Source of the DNA: Tremella fuciformis
Taxonomy: Eukaryota > Basidiomycota > Tremellomycetes > Tremellales > Tremellaceae
Reading direction: 5' to 3'
NCBI GenBank assembly: GCA_032768795.1
Contig: CP136492.1
Coordinates: 744,001-808,000 of the forward strand
DNA: 64,000 nt
The position numbers were made by a program, and so were the translations under genes. Below, one piece after another: positions 31,701-40,909 of this stretch. The notes under the pieces were generated by a model, which did not search any database, was not told the origin of the DNA, and saw nothing but the letters and a program-made list of their open reading frames with translations. Every line of letters starts with the position of its first letter. The first letter of the stretch is position 1.

Positions 31701-33716
31701 CTCGCCTCCGCCGTCGCTGCGAATGACTCGGACGCGATCTCCGAGCTGCCGCTCGATCTTGGCTACGAACTGCTGCAAGGCGTTGAACGCCTCTGACTTC
31801 CGGCCTATCGGGACCACGCCAAGGATCTTGCTCGAGCGCTCGATAGCCACGAGCATGTTCTCGCATCCGTCAACGGACGTCTCGAATGGCCCGGTAATGT
31901 CGACATCAACGCCGACACCGTCGCCGCCGCCTCTGAGCAGCGGGGCGTCACCGGCCTTCGGCGGCCTGGTAATTTTGGTGCGAGCGCACACCTCGCATGC
32001 AGCGGTAACGAACGGATCGTCTTTATAGACTCGCCAGGGCTTGGTAAGTAGGTCTTTCCTACCCAGCTCTTTCAGACGCTCGATGCCTATATGACCGAGA
32101 CGCTGATGTTCAGCCTCGAGCGGTGATCTAGCGTCGACTGCGGTTGCAAGCAGGATCGTAGGATGCGTCCTGCCGAGTCGCACGGTCCAAAGCGAGCCTT
32201 TCTTTCGCAGAGCTAGCCTTTCCTGCCGTCGCTCGAGCGTTCCGCCGTCACCCTTGAGATCCGCCCGCCAGCCCCATCGCAGCAGCCTTGACAGGGAGCA
32301 GAGGCTGATTCGAGCTGTCGGGACGTGGTAGACGTCTCGGAGCGTGAGGCGTTGCCCAGACGACAGGACAAGATCTATCTCGCCTACTTCGATGGCCTGC
32401 ATTGTGCCGGTGTCGCTGGCTAGCCCAAAGACTCGGGGCGTCTCGAGACGGCGGACGCGTTTTAGGATCGACCTGTGCGGTGTCAAGTGGTCGGTAGCTC
32501 CGCTGTCGAGCACCCAAACGGGCTCGACGGCCTCTGACTCGACCTGCAGAGTGTCTGCGGTGAACAGGGCGTCATTACTGGCCTCTGCAGACCCATCCTC
32601 GAACCACGGGTTGTCGAGCTGGTCAGGAAAGACGATGCGATCGTCGCTATCATCATCGAGCTCGGCCCATTCGGTGGCGGCAACAGTCAAACCGGCCCAC
32701 GGATCCATGTCAACTTCCAGGGCTGCAGCGAGCAGTCCCGAGTCGGCCTTAGGAGGAATCGTGATCCTCTTGTCGGCTGCGGCGACGACGTCCTGACGGT
32801 CTTGAACGCCCTTGCGTTCACCTCGGCCGCCTCTCTGCCGAGCAGAGCGTCCGCCGCGGCCCTGCAGGCCGCCGCGCTGCAGTTCTGCAGCCTTCTTGCG
32901 GCAATCACGCTCCCAATGACCTTTCTTGCCGCAATGTCGACACTCGTCATTGGCCTTGTCTCTCTCGAACCGAGGGCGGCGCTCGACAGCCATCGCGAGC
33001 GGTTTGCCACCACCGTTACCTTGACGGCCTTGAGGCGGCCTAGCCCTTCGTCGCGCAATCTCGGTGGTGTATTTCGAGAGCACGACGGCCCAGGACTGCT
33101 TGTCCTTGGCGATGGGGGCCAATTCAGCCCTCACAATGTTGAAGGCGGGGTCAAGGATCGTGGCAAGGAATCTCTGAGCGCGCTCGGTGTCGCTCAGGAC
33201 GATCCCGACGCGCTTGCCGTCCGAAATCGCCTTGGAGAACGTCTCGACGTGAGCGCTCATTTCGTCCGCAGAGGCGTCCCCTCGCAGGTCTAGAGTCCAC
33301 AGGCGGGCATGAACAATGCGCTGATTCTCCAGGAGGTCGGCCTCGTGCATTTTGTCGCAATACAGCCACATATCGGCTGCAGCGAGTAGGTCTTCAATGT
33401 CGAGCCGAACGGCTTCCGAGACCGTTCCCTTCAACATCGCCTGTGCCCTGCTCTCTCGGGCTTGCCACCTCTCCCAGTCCTTCTTATCCTCGCTGCTGAA
33501 CGCGCCAGCCTCGGATCCCGTCGGCATGACGGAACCAGCTCGAGTGCGGCGCTCGGTGGCTGCGACGCGCCCTGGCTCGAGATCGAGGCCCAAGGCTGCA
33601 TTCCAGCAGTCTCCAAGCTGCAGGGCGACTTCTACGGCCGCCCGCCACGGCGCATATGACGAAGGATCATGCGAGAGCTTTGGGATCGCGTCGATGTTGA
33701 CTCTGGTGGCTGACAT
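28695..33716 (-). CDS. copia Gag-Pol polyprotein, intact
   Basis: One frame of 1673 residues runs from ATG 33716 to TGA at 28695-28697. Domains in order, with approximate residues: Gag; CCHC knuckle CRHCGKKGHWERDC (256-270); aspartic protease WVLDSGATDHLT (about 400); GAG-pre-integrase HQRLGHIGIERL (about 535); integrase core Asp, Asp and Glu in DVDITGPF (about 602), RSDGGGEF (about 667) and NGAAERTIR (about 700); reverse transcriptase YVDDIV (about 1192); RNase H DSDWAGCKDTRRSTTGW (about 1365) and VEAEYIAVAEA. Integrase before reverse transcriptase defines Ty1/copia. No frameshift separates gag from pol, so the Gag:Pol ratio must be set some other way. About 160 residues follow the RNase H domain, are rich in Arg/Ala/Gly and do not resemble a known domain. 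The stop codon is contributed by the 3' LTR. Confidence 0.95.
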   Translation of the reverse strand: MSATRVNIDAIPKLSHDPSSYAPWRAAVEVALQLGDCWNAALGLDLEPGRVAATERRTRAGSVMPTGSEAGAFSSEDKKDWERWQARESRAQAMLKGTVSEAVRLDIEDLLAAADMWLYCDKMHEADLLENQRIVHARLWTLDLRGDASADEMSAHVETFSKAISDGKRVGIVLSDTERAQRFLATILDPAFNIVRAELAPIAKDKQSWAVVLSKYTTEIARRRARPPQGRQGNGGGKPLAMAVERRPRFERDKANDECRHCGKKGHWERDCRKKAAELQRGGLQGRGGRSARQRGGRGERKGVQDRQDVVAAADKRITIPPKADSGLLAAALEVDMDPWAGLTVAATEWAELDDDSDDRIVFPDQLDNPWFEDGSAEASNDALFTADTLQVESEAVEPVWVLDSGATDHLTPHRSILKRVRRLETPRVFGLASDTGTMQAIEVGEIDLVLSSGQRLTLRDVYHVPTARISLCSLSRLLRWGWRADLKGDGGTLERRQERLALRKKGSLWTVRLGRTHPTILLATAVDARSPLEAEHQRLGHIGIERLKELGRKDLLTKPWRVYKDDPFVTAACEVCARTKITRPPKAGDAPLLRGGGDGVGVDVDITGPFETSVDGCENMLVAIERSSKILGVVPIGRKSEAFNALQQFVAKIERQLGDRVRVIRSDGGGEFDSLEARAFYQSAGIQHYMTPRYTPELNGAAERTIRTVKDMIAAMLADSRLPHSYWSFAARYAAVIIMKLSVSARTGLSAWSALTGRERGLDSVLRFGQRCHAQIPSQIRRKASFTIERGEACRILGQSETQSGWIVQLDATGEIAHRRDVKVLEMSEDDEANVGHVTQSDQAQLIPVGSMGGKIASHSSQDDDRDDLEVPGDQPEPGQAQKNVAGVEISEEELTINDPAVAVSNTPEQPRVPRPSRLPVATNRSRIPVADRWTYVPVVETPPAPPVAANTVGRPVREKKAPAKFGAIVERLHSPFAFLSANAADGPVMPVDPRNLAEAMASDDRGEWIAAMEKEIANIESKGTWQEVKLPADRKAVGSRWVFKVKTDADGHVVKHKARLVAQGFSQVPGVDFEETFAPVGRLGSLRLLLAIAAADRMIVAQADVEGAYLNSPIDTEVYIRYPDGMRRRPGCDALLLLKSLYGLKQSARNWWEELGRVLHRQGFLRTNGDWGLYVRQDRQGRIVLVLVYVDDIVIAASSQGEIDDLWTALKAEWTITVIGDVGTVLGMKVSQDKARRTIWLSQPAYIDRVLERFPEHARRRTRSTPLPQDAKIDAEDVSTALTPYQELVGCLLWLAGCTRPDVMFAASYLSRALAAPTRQHWDLAQGVLTYLAHTRTVGLRLGGSDGELQGWVDSDWAGCKDTRRSTTGWLMEFRGSPITWSSRRQATVSTSTVEAEYIAVAEAAKEAVWLRNLLCELGLEQRSPTPLSCDNQGSIRLAGQPTTHSRTKHIDIKHHLIRELVDTGKVSLRYVSSADQKADILTKSLPAAAHARHFEALGLGRPPTGAERALVHLAAAFSDLEGFGGSGKMLNDKVSRAPNRLPHHVVKPKRRNAASQTHQLAHQQRFAACARGVRDCMHAGGARGSQRGSGLPADTKTIEIGAEMAENGRIASGQPEGGRPMDRATLATSDLGPISSWSEDQQAWGCPAGPWHNRQTCCGHLQPADFEGEC

Positions 33717-34031
33717 CGCGATAAAGGTATGTAAGGGATGGTCTGTGCGCACGCGGGGGTGCTGATTTTGATAGATATGACGGCAGAGTGTGCGTCAGCG
33801 GAACGATACCTCGCTGGGGACGACTTTCGCAATAGAGCGCCTGTTACTAGGCCCGACGCTCTCCCTGTGTGCTTACGAGGTGTTCTCGTTCTTCCTCTAG
33901 CCTTCTCTGACGGCTAGGAACTTCCTCGAGCGTCCGCGGCGATGTAGACGGCGACGGCTCGGTTTGTGGCGGTGTCTAGAGCGTCTGCGGCAGCGGCGAC
34001 GGCTCGATAGACAGCCCGTTATGCTCTCTGT

Positions 34032-34048
34032 AGTCTCGGGCTGAGACT
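34032..34048 (-). other. hairpin in the copia leader near the expected primer-binding site
   Basis: AGTCTCGGGCTGAGACT forms a 6-bp stem with a 5-nt loop, 14 bp inside the 5' LTR boundary. The bases right next to the LTR (GATTAAAAGTCCCAAG in element orientation) do not resemble the usual initiator-tRNA complement. I mention it as a possible priming or packaging structure only. Confidence 0.35.
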
Positions 34049-34062
34049 TGGGACTTTTAATC

Positions 34063-34217
34063 TGTTACACAATGATGAGAGCTATGCATTCGTCCCTCTC
34101 TGCAGTTCTACATATATAAGAGCGGTCTCCTTGTCAAGCCATCTACATAAGGTTACTCATTCGGCCGAAAGAGGCAATTCTGACCTTACGGGGCGTCTCG
34201 GGGCCTATTGTTCAACA
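34063..34217 (-). repeat. copia 5' LTR
   Basis: This repeat is identical by eye to the 155 bp at 28546-28700. It provides the element promoter. Between it and the gag ATG lies a leader of about 346 bp rich in GCGGCGAC-type repeats. Confidence 0.95.
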
Positions 34218-34222
34218 CTTTG
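34218..34222. repeat. copia target-site duplication, right copy
   Basis: CTTTG here matches 28541-28545 and corresponds to CAAAG in the esterase reading direction. Confidence 0.93.
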
Positions 34223-35554
34223 GGAAGCGTGTAGTCCGGAACCCATCCGTCCCACGGTGGCGGCGCCTGGCAAAAGTAGTATCCGTAGAAGGGCGATCTG
34301 GCGTGTTGGTGGAAGTCTTCAGCCCACAATGATGTGCTGACTCGAGTATGGTCGCGCGCTGACAGGTTCCACGCTAGGAGTGGACCCTCGGGTCTCTCGT
34401 CCACAGGATATAGCTCGAAGAACTTGTCGACGAGCTCCTGGCTGCCTTTGGAGTGAGTCTGATCGGGACCCAGCCGAGCCAGAACGCACTCGTGAAGGCC
34501 GTCAAGATTGAAACGGGGCTCGTTGAAAGTACCTCCCTCATCGTAATTCTGCCCAGCGAGTACCGGGATATCTTTGGCGAGGCCCTGTTCGAAGATCTCG
34601 CCCCATCGTTTAGGGATAATATAGCCGTCCCTCACCAGACGCCAGAAAGGCGGGGGACCCCATACCGTCTTATCTCGCCGATTCGCCACCTCGAGAATTT
34701 TGTCCTGGTCGTTGTACCGCCTCGCCTCGTCCAAGCTGGAAATGCCCAGTTCCTCAAACAGTTCGATGCCCTCTTGCTCGGCTTTCTCAAGCGACTTGTA
34801 CGAAAGGGCAGCGGCGGACAGAGTCGGCTCGCGAGCGCACCTGGGTCCGGAATGGATGATGACACCGTGTACAAGGTCTTCCGTCAATGGAGAAACGAGC
34901 ATCGTTTGCGCCATGGCCGACCCAGCAGACTGACCCCCGACGGTGACCTGGTCCGCATCGCCGCCAAAAGCCGCAATATTTCGTTTTACCCAGCGGAGAG
35001 CTTGAATCGCGTCGAGTATGCCCCACATTCCCGACGTTCCCGAGGCGGACTCTCTGCTGAGCTCTGGATGGGCGAGGAATCCGAAGATATCTGCAGTCAG
35101 CCCCGGCGTGTACGAGTGACTTACGCAATCTGTAATTTGGGACGACGACGATGACACCCTTGCGAGCGAGACCAGTGCCGTCAAAATTTGGGTCGGCAGA
35201 TCCGCCCTCCTTGAAAGCCCCGCCATGCAGCCAGACGAAGACTGGACTGGCCACATTCGTCTTCTCGGGAAGGTATACATCGAGAAACAGGCAGTCTTCC
35301 GACTGCGGATGCCCCTGCAAGGGCGAGGGACCCCAGCGAGGATCGACAAGTTTCTGTGGGCACACCGCGCCGCGCGTATCGCAGATCCGCACTCCTGACC
35401 AAGGTTCCACAGGCTGTGGGTCACGGAAACGGAGTGGACCCAGCGGAGGTGCGGCGTACGGAATTCCGAACGCCACATGCAGGCTGGGGTCGTGGGGATT
35501 AGGCACCGGCTGGACGAGGCCGCCTTCGACTCGGACGGGTGCCGTGACGGTCAT
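34223..35554 (-). pseudogene. type-B carboxylesterase, N-terminal part disrupted by copia
   Basis: The minus strand from ATG 35554 has one 34-nt intron (35124-35091) and then a frame running into the retrotransposon, where a stop occurs about ten codons inside the LTR (34186). The family signature is strong: AFGIPYAAPPLGPLRF, the EDCLFLDVYLP motif, VWLHGGAFKEGG (oxyanion hole), NIAAFGGDADQVTVGGQSAG (nucleophile Ser) and GQNYDEGGTF (acidic residue). The catalytic His is on the other fragment at 28185-28545. The intact gene would encode an about 540-residue hydrolase of carboxylic esters, without an obvious signal peptide. It is divergent from the sugar transporter (294 bp between starts). Expect loss of function in this strain. 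Confidence 0.93.
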
Positions 35555-35798
35555 GGTGCTTGCGGTGAGCAGAGGACGTGAGGATGCTGGGTATATGTAT
35601 TGCAGAACAACCTGTACCCGCTATAGGCGATGGTCGGCTGATCGGCTGCACGCCCACATTGTTCTTCTTCTCGAAGCGATTTATGCTTCTGACTTATGCT
35701 TGTCCTGGGCGCGATCACTGAGGACGCCTCAGGCGGGGATCGGTTGGGGTAAGCACTCGGCTGCGGGGTCGTCAGTAGGGCCCCGAGGGGTTCTCAGA

Positions 35799-35804
35799 TA
35801 TAAG
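35799..35804 (+). promoter_or_regulatory. TATA-like box of the sugar transporter gene
   Basis: TATAAG lies 45 bp upstream of the ATG at 35849, preceded by CAGA and followed by a purine-rich leader. It is a plausible core promoter element for an inducible transporter gene. No experimental support is available. Confidence 0.35.
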
Positions 35805-35848
35805 AGAAGCCTGAGGGGCTGCCTCGACCGTCTGAACCATTCTACGAC

Positions 35849-37667
35849 ATGTCCGCCCTCGCGCTCGACTCCCCTACTGACGAGAAGCGTCTCGATGAGG
35901 CCCAGCTCGAGAATGTGCCCAACAAGGGGCCTGAAGGTCAAGAGCTCCTGCTGGAGTCGGCCTATGCCCACACAGCGTACTGGACTCTCATCAAGCAGTT
36001 CTGGAGAGTGATCCTGCTGTGCCTGGGCATCTACACGGGTGCGATGTTCGACGGTGAGTACCTCATCCTTCTTCCTTCTCTCAGTCCTTGGCTAGCGACT
36101 CACGGCTCAGGATACGCCATCACCGTCCCAGGCAGCGTGGCGGCCAACAAGAGCTTCATCAATTACCTGGGCGAAGAGATCAACGGCAAGAAAGTCCTTA
36201 ATGCCCAGTGTAAGCTGCCCAGTATCGCGCTCTCGCACGGAGGCTGACATGACAGGGGTGTCCGCCTGGGGAGGCATGAGCTCTGGGTGCCAGATCATCG
36301 GCATGGTCTGTGGCAGTTTCTCAGCCGACAAGCTGGGCCGGCGATTCAACTTCTGCATCGTCATCGTCGGAGTGATAATCGCCTTCGTTCTGGAGATGTG
36401 CACCAAGAACTGGCTCTATTTTCTCTTTGCCCGCGGCATTTGTGCAGTCGCCACGGGCATGGCCAAGTCGATCTGTAAGTCCAGGGCCAGCGAAGGCACA
36501 AGCTGAGATGTCAGTACCCGTCTACGTTGCCGAGATTGCTCCCAGCCGCATCCGCTCCGGCCTACTTGTGGCGTACTGCTGGTTCTACACTATCGGGCAG
36601 TTCTGCTCTTCCATCGCACTTCAGATCGTCCAGGAGCACGACCTGCCGTGGAGGAACGGCTTCTACCCGGAGCTCGTCTTCCTCGGGTGCTTCATCCCCA
36701 TGGTGATCATTGCCCCAGAGTCGCCGTGGTTCTACGCCAATAAATTCGATCACGAGAACGCCAAGAAGATGTTGCTCAAGATCAACGGGAATGTGCCGGG
36801 GTACGACGTCGAGCATGAATATGCGGTCCTCGCCCATGATGTGGAGGCCCGTGCGCTCCTCAACGAATCGGCAGCAGCGCAGTCGTGGTACAAGGTCTTC
36901 CAGGGTTCTAACCTACGTCGCACCTGGATCTCCACTCTCCCGCTACTATGCCAGCACTCGGGCGGTGGCGAGCTGGTACTGACCTATGCCAGGTGAGTTG
37001 AACGGCTGGCCGCCATGTCGTCGCTGATTCCAGCTACTTCTTCTCCCTTGCCGGTGTGAAGAACCCGTTCAACATTGTCTGTATCACTCAAGGCCTGTTG
37101 CTCGTCGGTCTTCTCGTTGCAGCTTTCACCGTGGACAAGATCGGAAGACGCCCACTTCTGATCGGCACCATGTTTGTTCAGGCAGCCATGAACTTCGGTA
37201 TAGGTGCCATCGGCACTCAATCGGCCAAGAACGCATTCCAACTCAACACCACCCAGTCCAACGCTATCATCGCCCTGAGCTGTATCTGGATGGCCGTGTA
37301 CTCGATGGGAGTCGCGCCTCTTGGCTACGCCTACGCCAGCGACACTTCGACTGCGGTGCTGCGAGCCAAGACGACCGCGTACGCCAACGCAATCGTGTCC
37401 TGCTTCGCGCTGCTCTTCTCCTACTGCACGCCACTCATGCTGTCTGCCCAAGACGCCAACTGGGGCGGCCAGGTCGGCTACTTCTACGGCTGCTTGGCGG
37501 CCATCAACGTCGTCCTCTTCTACTTCACTATACCTGAGACGCGGGGCCGCTCTTTCATTGAGCTCGACGAAATGTTCGACAACCGAGTCGCCACCAGGAA
37601 GTTTGGTTCTTACAAGTCGGCTTCTCAGCTGCAGCAGGCAGCACTGCAACAGGGAGGAACAGTGTAG
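35849..37667 (+). CDS. MFS sugar transporter, maltose/alpha-glucoside permease type
   Basis: Exons 35849-36053, 36111-36209, 36256-36474, 36515-36992 and 37034-37667 give 544 residues with about twelve hydrophobic segments. Sugar-porter signatures are present: ADKLGRRFNF (loop 2), VPVYVAEIAPSRIRSGLL (after TM5), PESPWFYANKFDHENAKKM (TM6 exit), DKIGRRPLLIGT (loop 8) and PETRGRSFIELDEMF (C-terminal end). The PESPWF motif and the loop after it resemble fungal Mal-type permeases more than hexose carriers, so an alpha-glucoside or oligosaccharide is a reasonable guess for the substrate (inference). It sits in the plasma membrane as a proton symporter. Introns are of standard form. It shares its upstream region with the broken esterase gene. 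Confidence 0.9.
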
Positions 37668-38803
37668 AGACCCATGCTCACAGTAGATATGTGATGCCAT
37701 TTATGTGACGCCGTTGGCCTCATACTCCTTGTCGACGATGCAATCGGGCTAGGTGCTTCCGAGCCTTCGAGTTCCCGAGACTTCCTACTGTCCCTCTGAA
37801 CGCGCTCATAGCGCTGACAATGACCTGGCTAAGCGAGACGGCATTCATGATTGCAAGAGATCGGTGGGCATGGGGGTGTCTAGGGATCGCACGTTTCTCC
37901 CTCAACGGGAGTGGTTCAATCACGTAGATGACCACCAGGTATAAGTTTCAGTACTTGTGCTGTTGTGCGCCAGTCAGAGTCGAAGCCGCTTTGTTCACGC
38001 CGCCGCCGAGGCGCATCTTGTGGAAACGTCGTTCTTGAAAGTAGACCACTGCCTCGGTAGGGCCGCTGCGAGATCGTTGTCGTCCATGACGCCTCCCTTG
38101 CTGCGTGGTACCGCGTCCGCCGGCATTGACAGTGTGGGAGTGCAAGAATGGCCTGTACCTGCTCGAATCCGAGCCGAATTCTTTCGAGCGATAGGCGAAA
38201 GCTGCCCGAGGGTTCCGAGTAGGACCGAGACGATGGCGCAAGAGTGGTGCGTTCGAACGACCCCAACGGTTCGGTCAAAGACCTTTGAGCCCTCTTATGG
38301 CATGGCTGTTCGGATCGGCAACTGCCAAACGAGAGCATGCAACTGGCAGGCTGCCGGTGCGTCAAGCATCCTCCCGTTATGCGCGGTAGGTAGTCACCTC
38401 AAATACGTGGTTACAGCTAGACACAGCTGCGGCGTCGGCGCCTCGGCGATATCCGTCATGTGTAATCATCGAAAGGGAAGAGACGGAGATGGTGCCTTTA
38501 CGTTGTAATCGCACGCAATACAGTCTAAAAATATCAAGTCAAGGCTTTCACAACTGCTGTTTGCCAAGACCATCAATTATTGGCACCACAGTATCGGCTC
38601 TGCATGCCGTATGCTCTGTCAGAAGATTGCTCAAGTATCAAGCTCATATCGGGAGATCACGTCAGACGGACTGCGGCTAACTAGTGCAACGCCAAAACGC
38701 AAAGATCCATGACCAAAAAATTGGTATTCACTGTCAAAGCAGAAAGCTACATAGATAAAACGCGATGCGATGAGATGTAGCTAGGTCCCAAAACTTCGGC
38801 GCC
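37668..38803. other. long intergenic stretch, no gene recognised
   Basis: This 1136-bp spacer lies between two transporter genes. Frames of about 150-180 codons exist on both strands (37916-38365 minus, 37957-38508 plus) but lack known domains, and each is best seen as a shadow or a decayed gene. No terminal repeats or target duplications were found. It likely holds a long inducible promoter for the Dal5-type permease. Confidence 0.45.
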
Positions 38804-40709
38804 ATGTCTGCTGCACAGCTCGCTGATCAGATCCTGCCGCACGTGCAGGACGATGAGAAGAATCTAGGAATCGAGGATCCGCCAAAGGGTGACGAGATCC
38901 GTGATCACTTCACGTACGATGAGTCGCGCCGCCTCTTGCGCAAGGCGGACTTCCACATCCTGCCCATCCTCATCTGCCTGTACCTCTCCAAGACCATGGA
39001 CACCAGTCTGACATCGGTGACTAAATCTCTCCTCCGAAGCTTGGACCTTGAGCTGACGGAGCAGTACATCGCCACGCTTAACAAGGGCAAGCCGACCAAC
39101 ATCTACAACTCGCTCGGCATCACCTCAAATCAGTACGCCTTTGCGGCCACGACCTACTATGTTTTCTACATCATTGGCGAGGTCCCGTCAAACCTGATCA
39201 TCAAGTGGTCCACTCCGAGGGTGCGCCTACACCTAAAGTTTCGGATGAAGCGCTGAGTGACAGTTGCACTTGTTCCGCATCACGCTTCTCTGGTCCATCG
39301 TCGCCATGTGCACAGCTGCTTGCAAGAACTTGGCTGGATTCTTGACCGCTCGGGGTGAGTCTCTAAGAGCCTGTAGTACGTTTCGGCGCCAGCTGATCAT
39401 GTAGCTTTCCTTGGCTTGGCGGAGGCCGGACTATTGCCCGGCATGTTTTGGCAGTGAGTGCGATTTACCGTGTGCCGCGCTCACATAGCTCACCACCAGT
39501 TTGACCTGCTGGTACCGCCCTGATGAGATCGCCATGCGTATCAACATCCTCGCTACAGTGCGTTGCCCTAATCTGCGATGGCTTGAGCTGACATTCCAGC
39601 TCAACTCGTTTGCCGGCATCTTCGACTCGCTGCTGACATTCGGTCTCTGTCAGTAGCTCTGACAATGAGGGGCGCCGCTAAAGAACAGCTTACATCGATG
39701 GGCGCGGCGGCCTCGCTGCATGGCAATGGTCTTACCTGATCGTGGGGCTGGCCGGTCTCCCACTGTGCGCGTGGGTGTACCTTGCGTACCCCGACTTTCC
39801 CGACTCGCCTCCGTCACACCGGCAGTTCCTCACTCCTGAAGAAGGAGCATTCCTGAAAGCTCGTCTGCCCGACAACTCGTCCCGGTCCACTGATAGCAAT
39901 GTCAGCTGGTCAGACATACGACGCGAGTTCAGGACCCCCTCATTCTGTTCGTCTCTCGCTGAGACAGATATCGCATCCGTACTGACTCTCAGACGGTTTC
40001 GCGCTCTTCAACCTGTGCATGGCTAGCGTCAGTTACGGGATCTCATTCTGGCTGCCAACGATCGTCGCGTCTTTCGGTCTCACCACCGGGCCCAGTACCC
40101 AGCTGTTGAACATCCCGACGGCGGTCGCCTTCATCGTGTTCACCCTGTCCACCGCTTGGTTCCTCGACCACGACACCAGAGTCCCCAGGCCGATCGTTAT
40201 CTACACCGGGGCCTTGTTCTTGATTGGTATGCTCATCGGAATGATATTCTGCCGCAGCAAAGCGGGCCTCTATGTGCTCATTATCGTAAGTCGGCCCAAT
40301 CATTGTCGTCTATCGCTGATCTGGGCAGCTCGCGCAAGGCTCGTACGCTGTCATGATCGCCCCTATCTGGCCGTGGCGCTCGCAAACGCTGCGTGGCTCC
40401 ACAGCTGCTTCGTTCTGCCTCGCCGTACAGAACACGATGGGACAGATCCCTGGACTGTGAGTCGAAGCTGAGTCATGTGCTCACTGGCTCATCCCCAGCT
40501 ACACCGCGCAGTATTTCCAGTCAAAATACGCGCCCCACTATGTGGTCTCGTACTCTGTCTGTATAATCTTTGCCGTTGGTCTGATTACCGTCACTACATT
40601 CTTGTGGTACTTTACTGGAGATGCCGAGCGGCAAACCCGAGAGATCAATGCTCGTCGTCGCGCAGCAGGGAAATCTGGCGTCGTGATTAAGGACGATGTT
40701 CATCTTTAG
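38804..40709 (+). CDS. MFS anion:cation symporter, Dal5/allantoate-permease type
   Basis: The gene begins MSAAQLADQILPHVQDDEKN and ends with TAG at 40707-40709. First exons are 38804-39016, 39065-39220 and one starting at 39264, with about six further introns. Characteristic ACS-family segments are KADFHILPILICLYL, the KPTNIYNSLGITSNQYAFA block, IGEVPSNLIIKW, AFLGLAEAGLLPGMFW, LTCWYRPDEIAMRI and PPSHRQFLTPEE. The last matches the Dal5/Tna1 cytoplasmic-loop motif in which W-L-T-E-E-E is common. Substrates of this family are organic anions such as allantoate, nicotinate, ureidosuccinate or dipeptides, so only the class can be given. The first intron (39017-39064) is a multiple of three without a stop, and is removed mainly because the family needs the TM1 to NKGKP spacing. 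Confidence 0.85.
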
Positions 40710-40909
40710 ATAAGCACCTCGAAATAGCAATGATGTATGCTCTCTTATATACGCGTTTCTTAAGTGGCGGGTCAATTTAAAGGGATTATCTCGTGCGATG
40801 ACGCCCGGACCGGTTTAAGAGGTGTCGAGGACGCATGCAAGTTAAGCCTCATCATCTTCGACAGGTGCAGCTGGTATCGGGTCCGGGGACCTGCACTGAG
40901 ACGTCCCGC

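Larger units (their letters stand above)
28546..34217 (-). mobile_element. complete Ty1/copia LTR retrotransposon inserted in a carboxylesterase gene
   Basis: The 5672-bp element is oriented on the minus strand. It has two 155-bp LTRs that I read as identical, TGTTGAACA...TGTAACA termini in its own orientation, a purine tract (GAGGGGGAG) directly before the 3' LTR, and a 5-bp CTTTG target duplication. One uninterrupted gag-pol frame fills most of it. Identical LTRs and an open frame imply a very recent insertion and possible activity. It lies inside the coding sequence of a type-B carboxylesterase and separates the Ser and Glu from the His of the catalytic triad. Confidence 0.96.

Noticed and set aside
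37957..38508. 183-codon open frame in the spacer between the two transporter genes
   Set aside because: No recognisable domain and atypical composition; an opposite-strand frame of similar length overlaps it, as expected by chance in this base composition.
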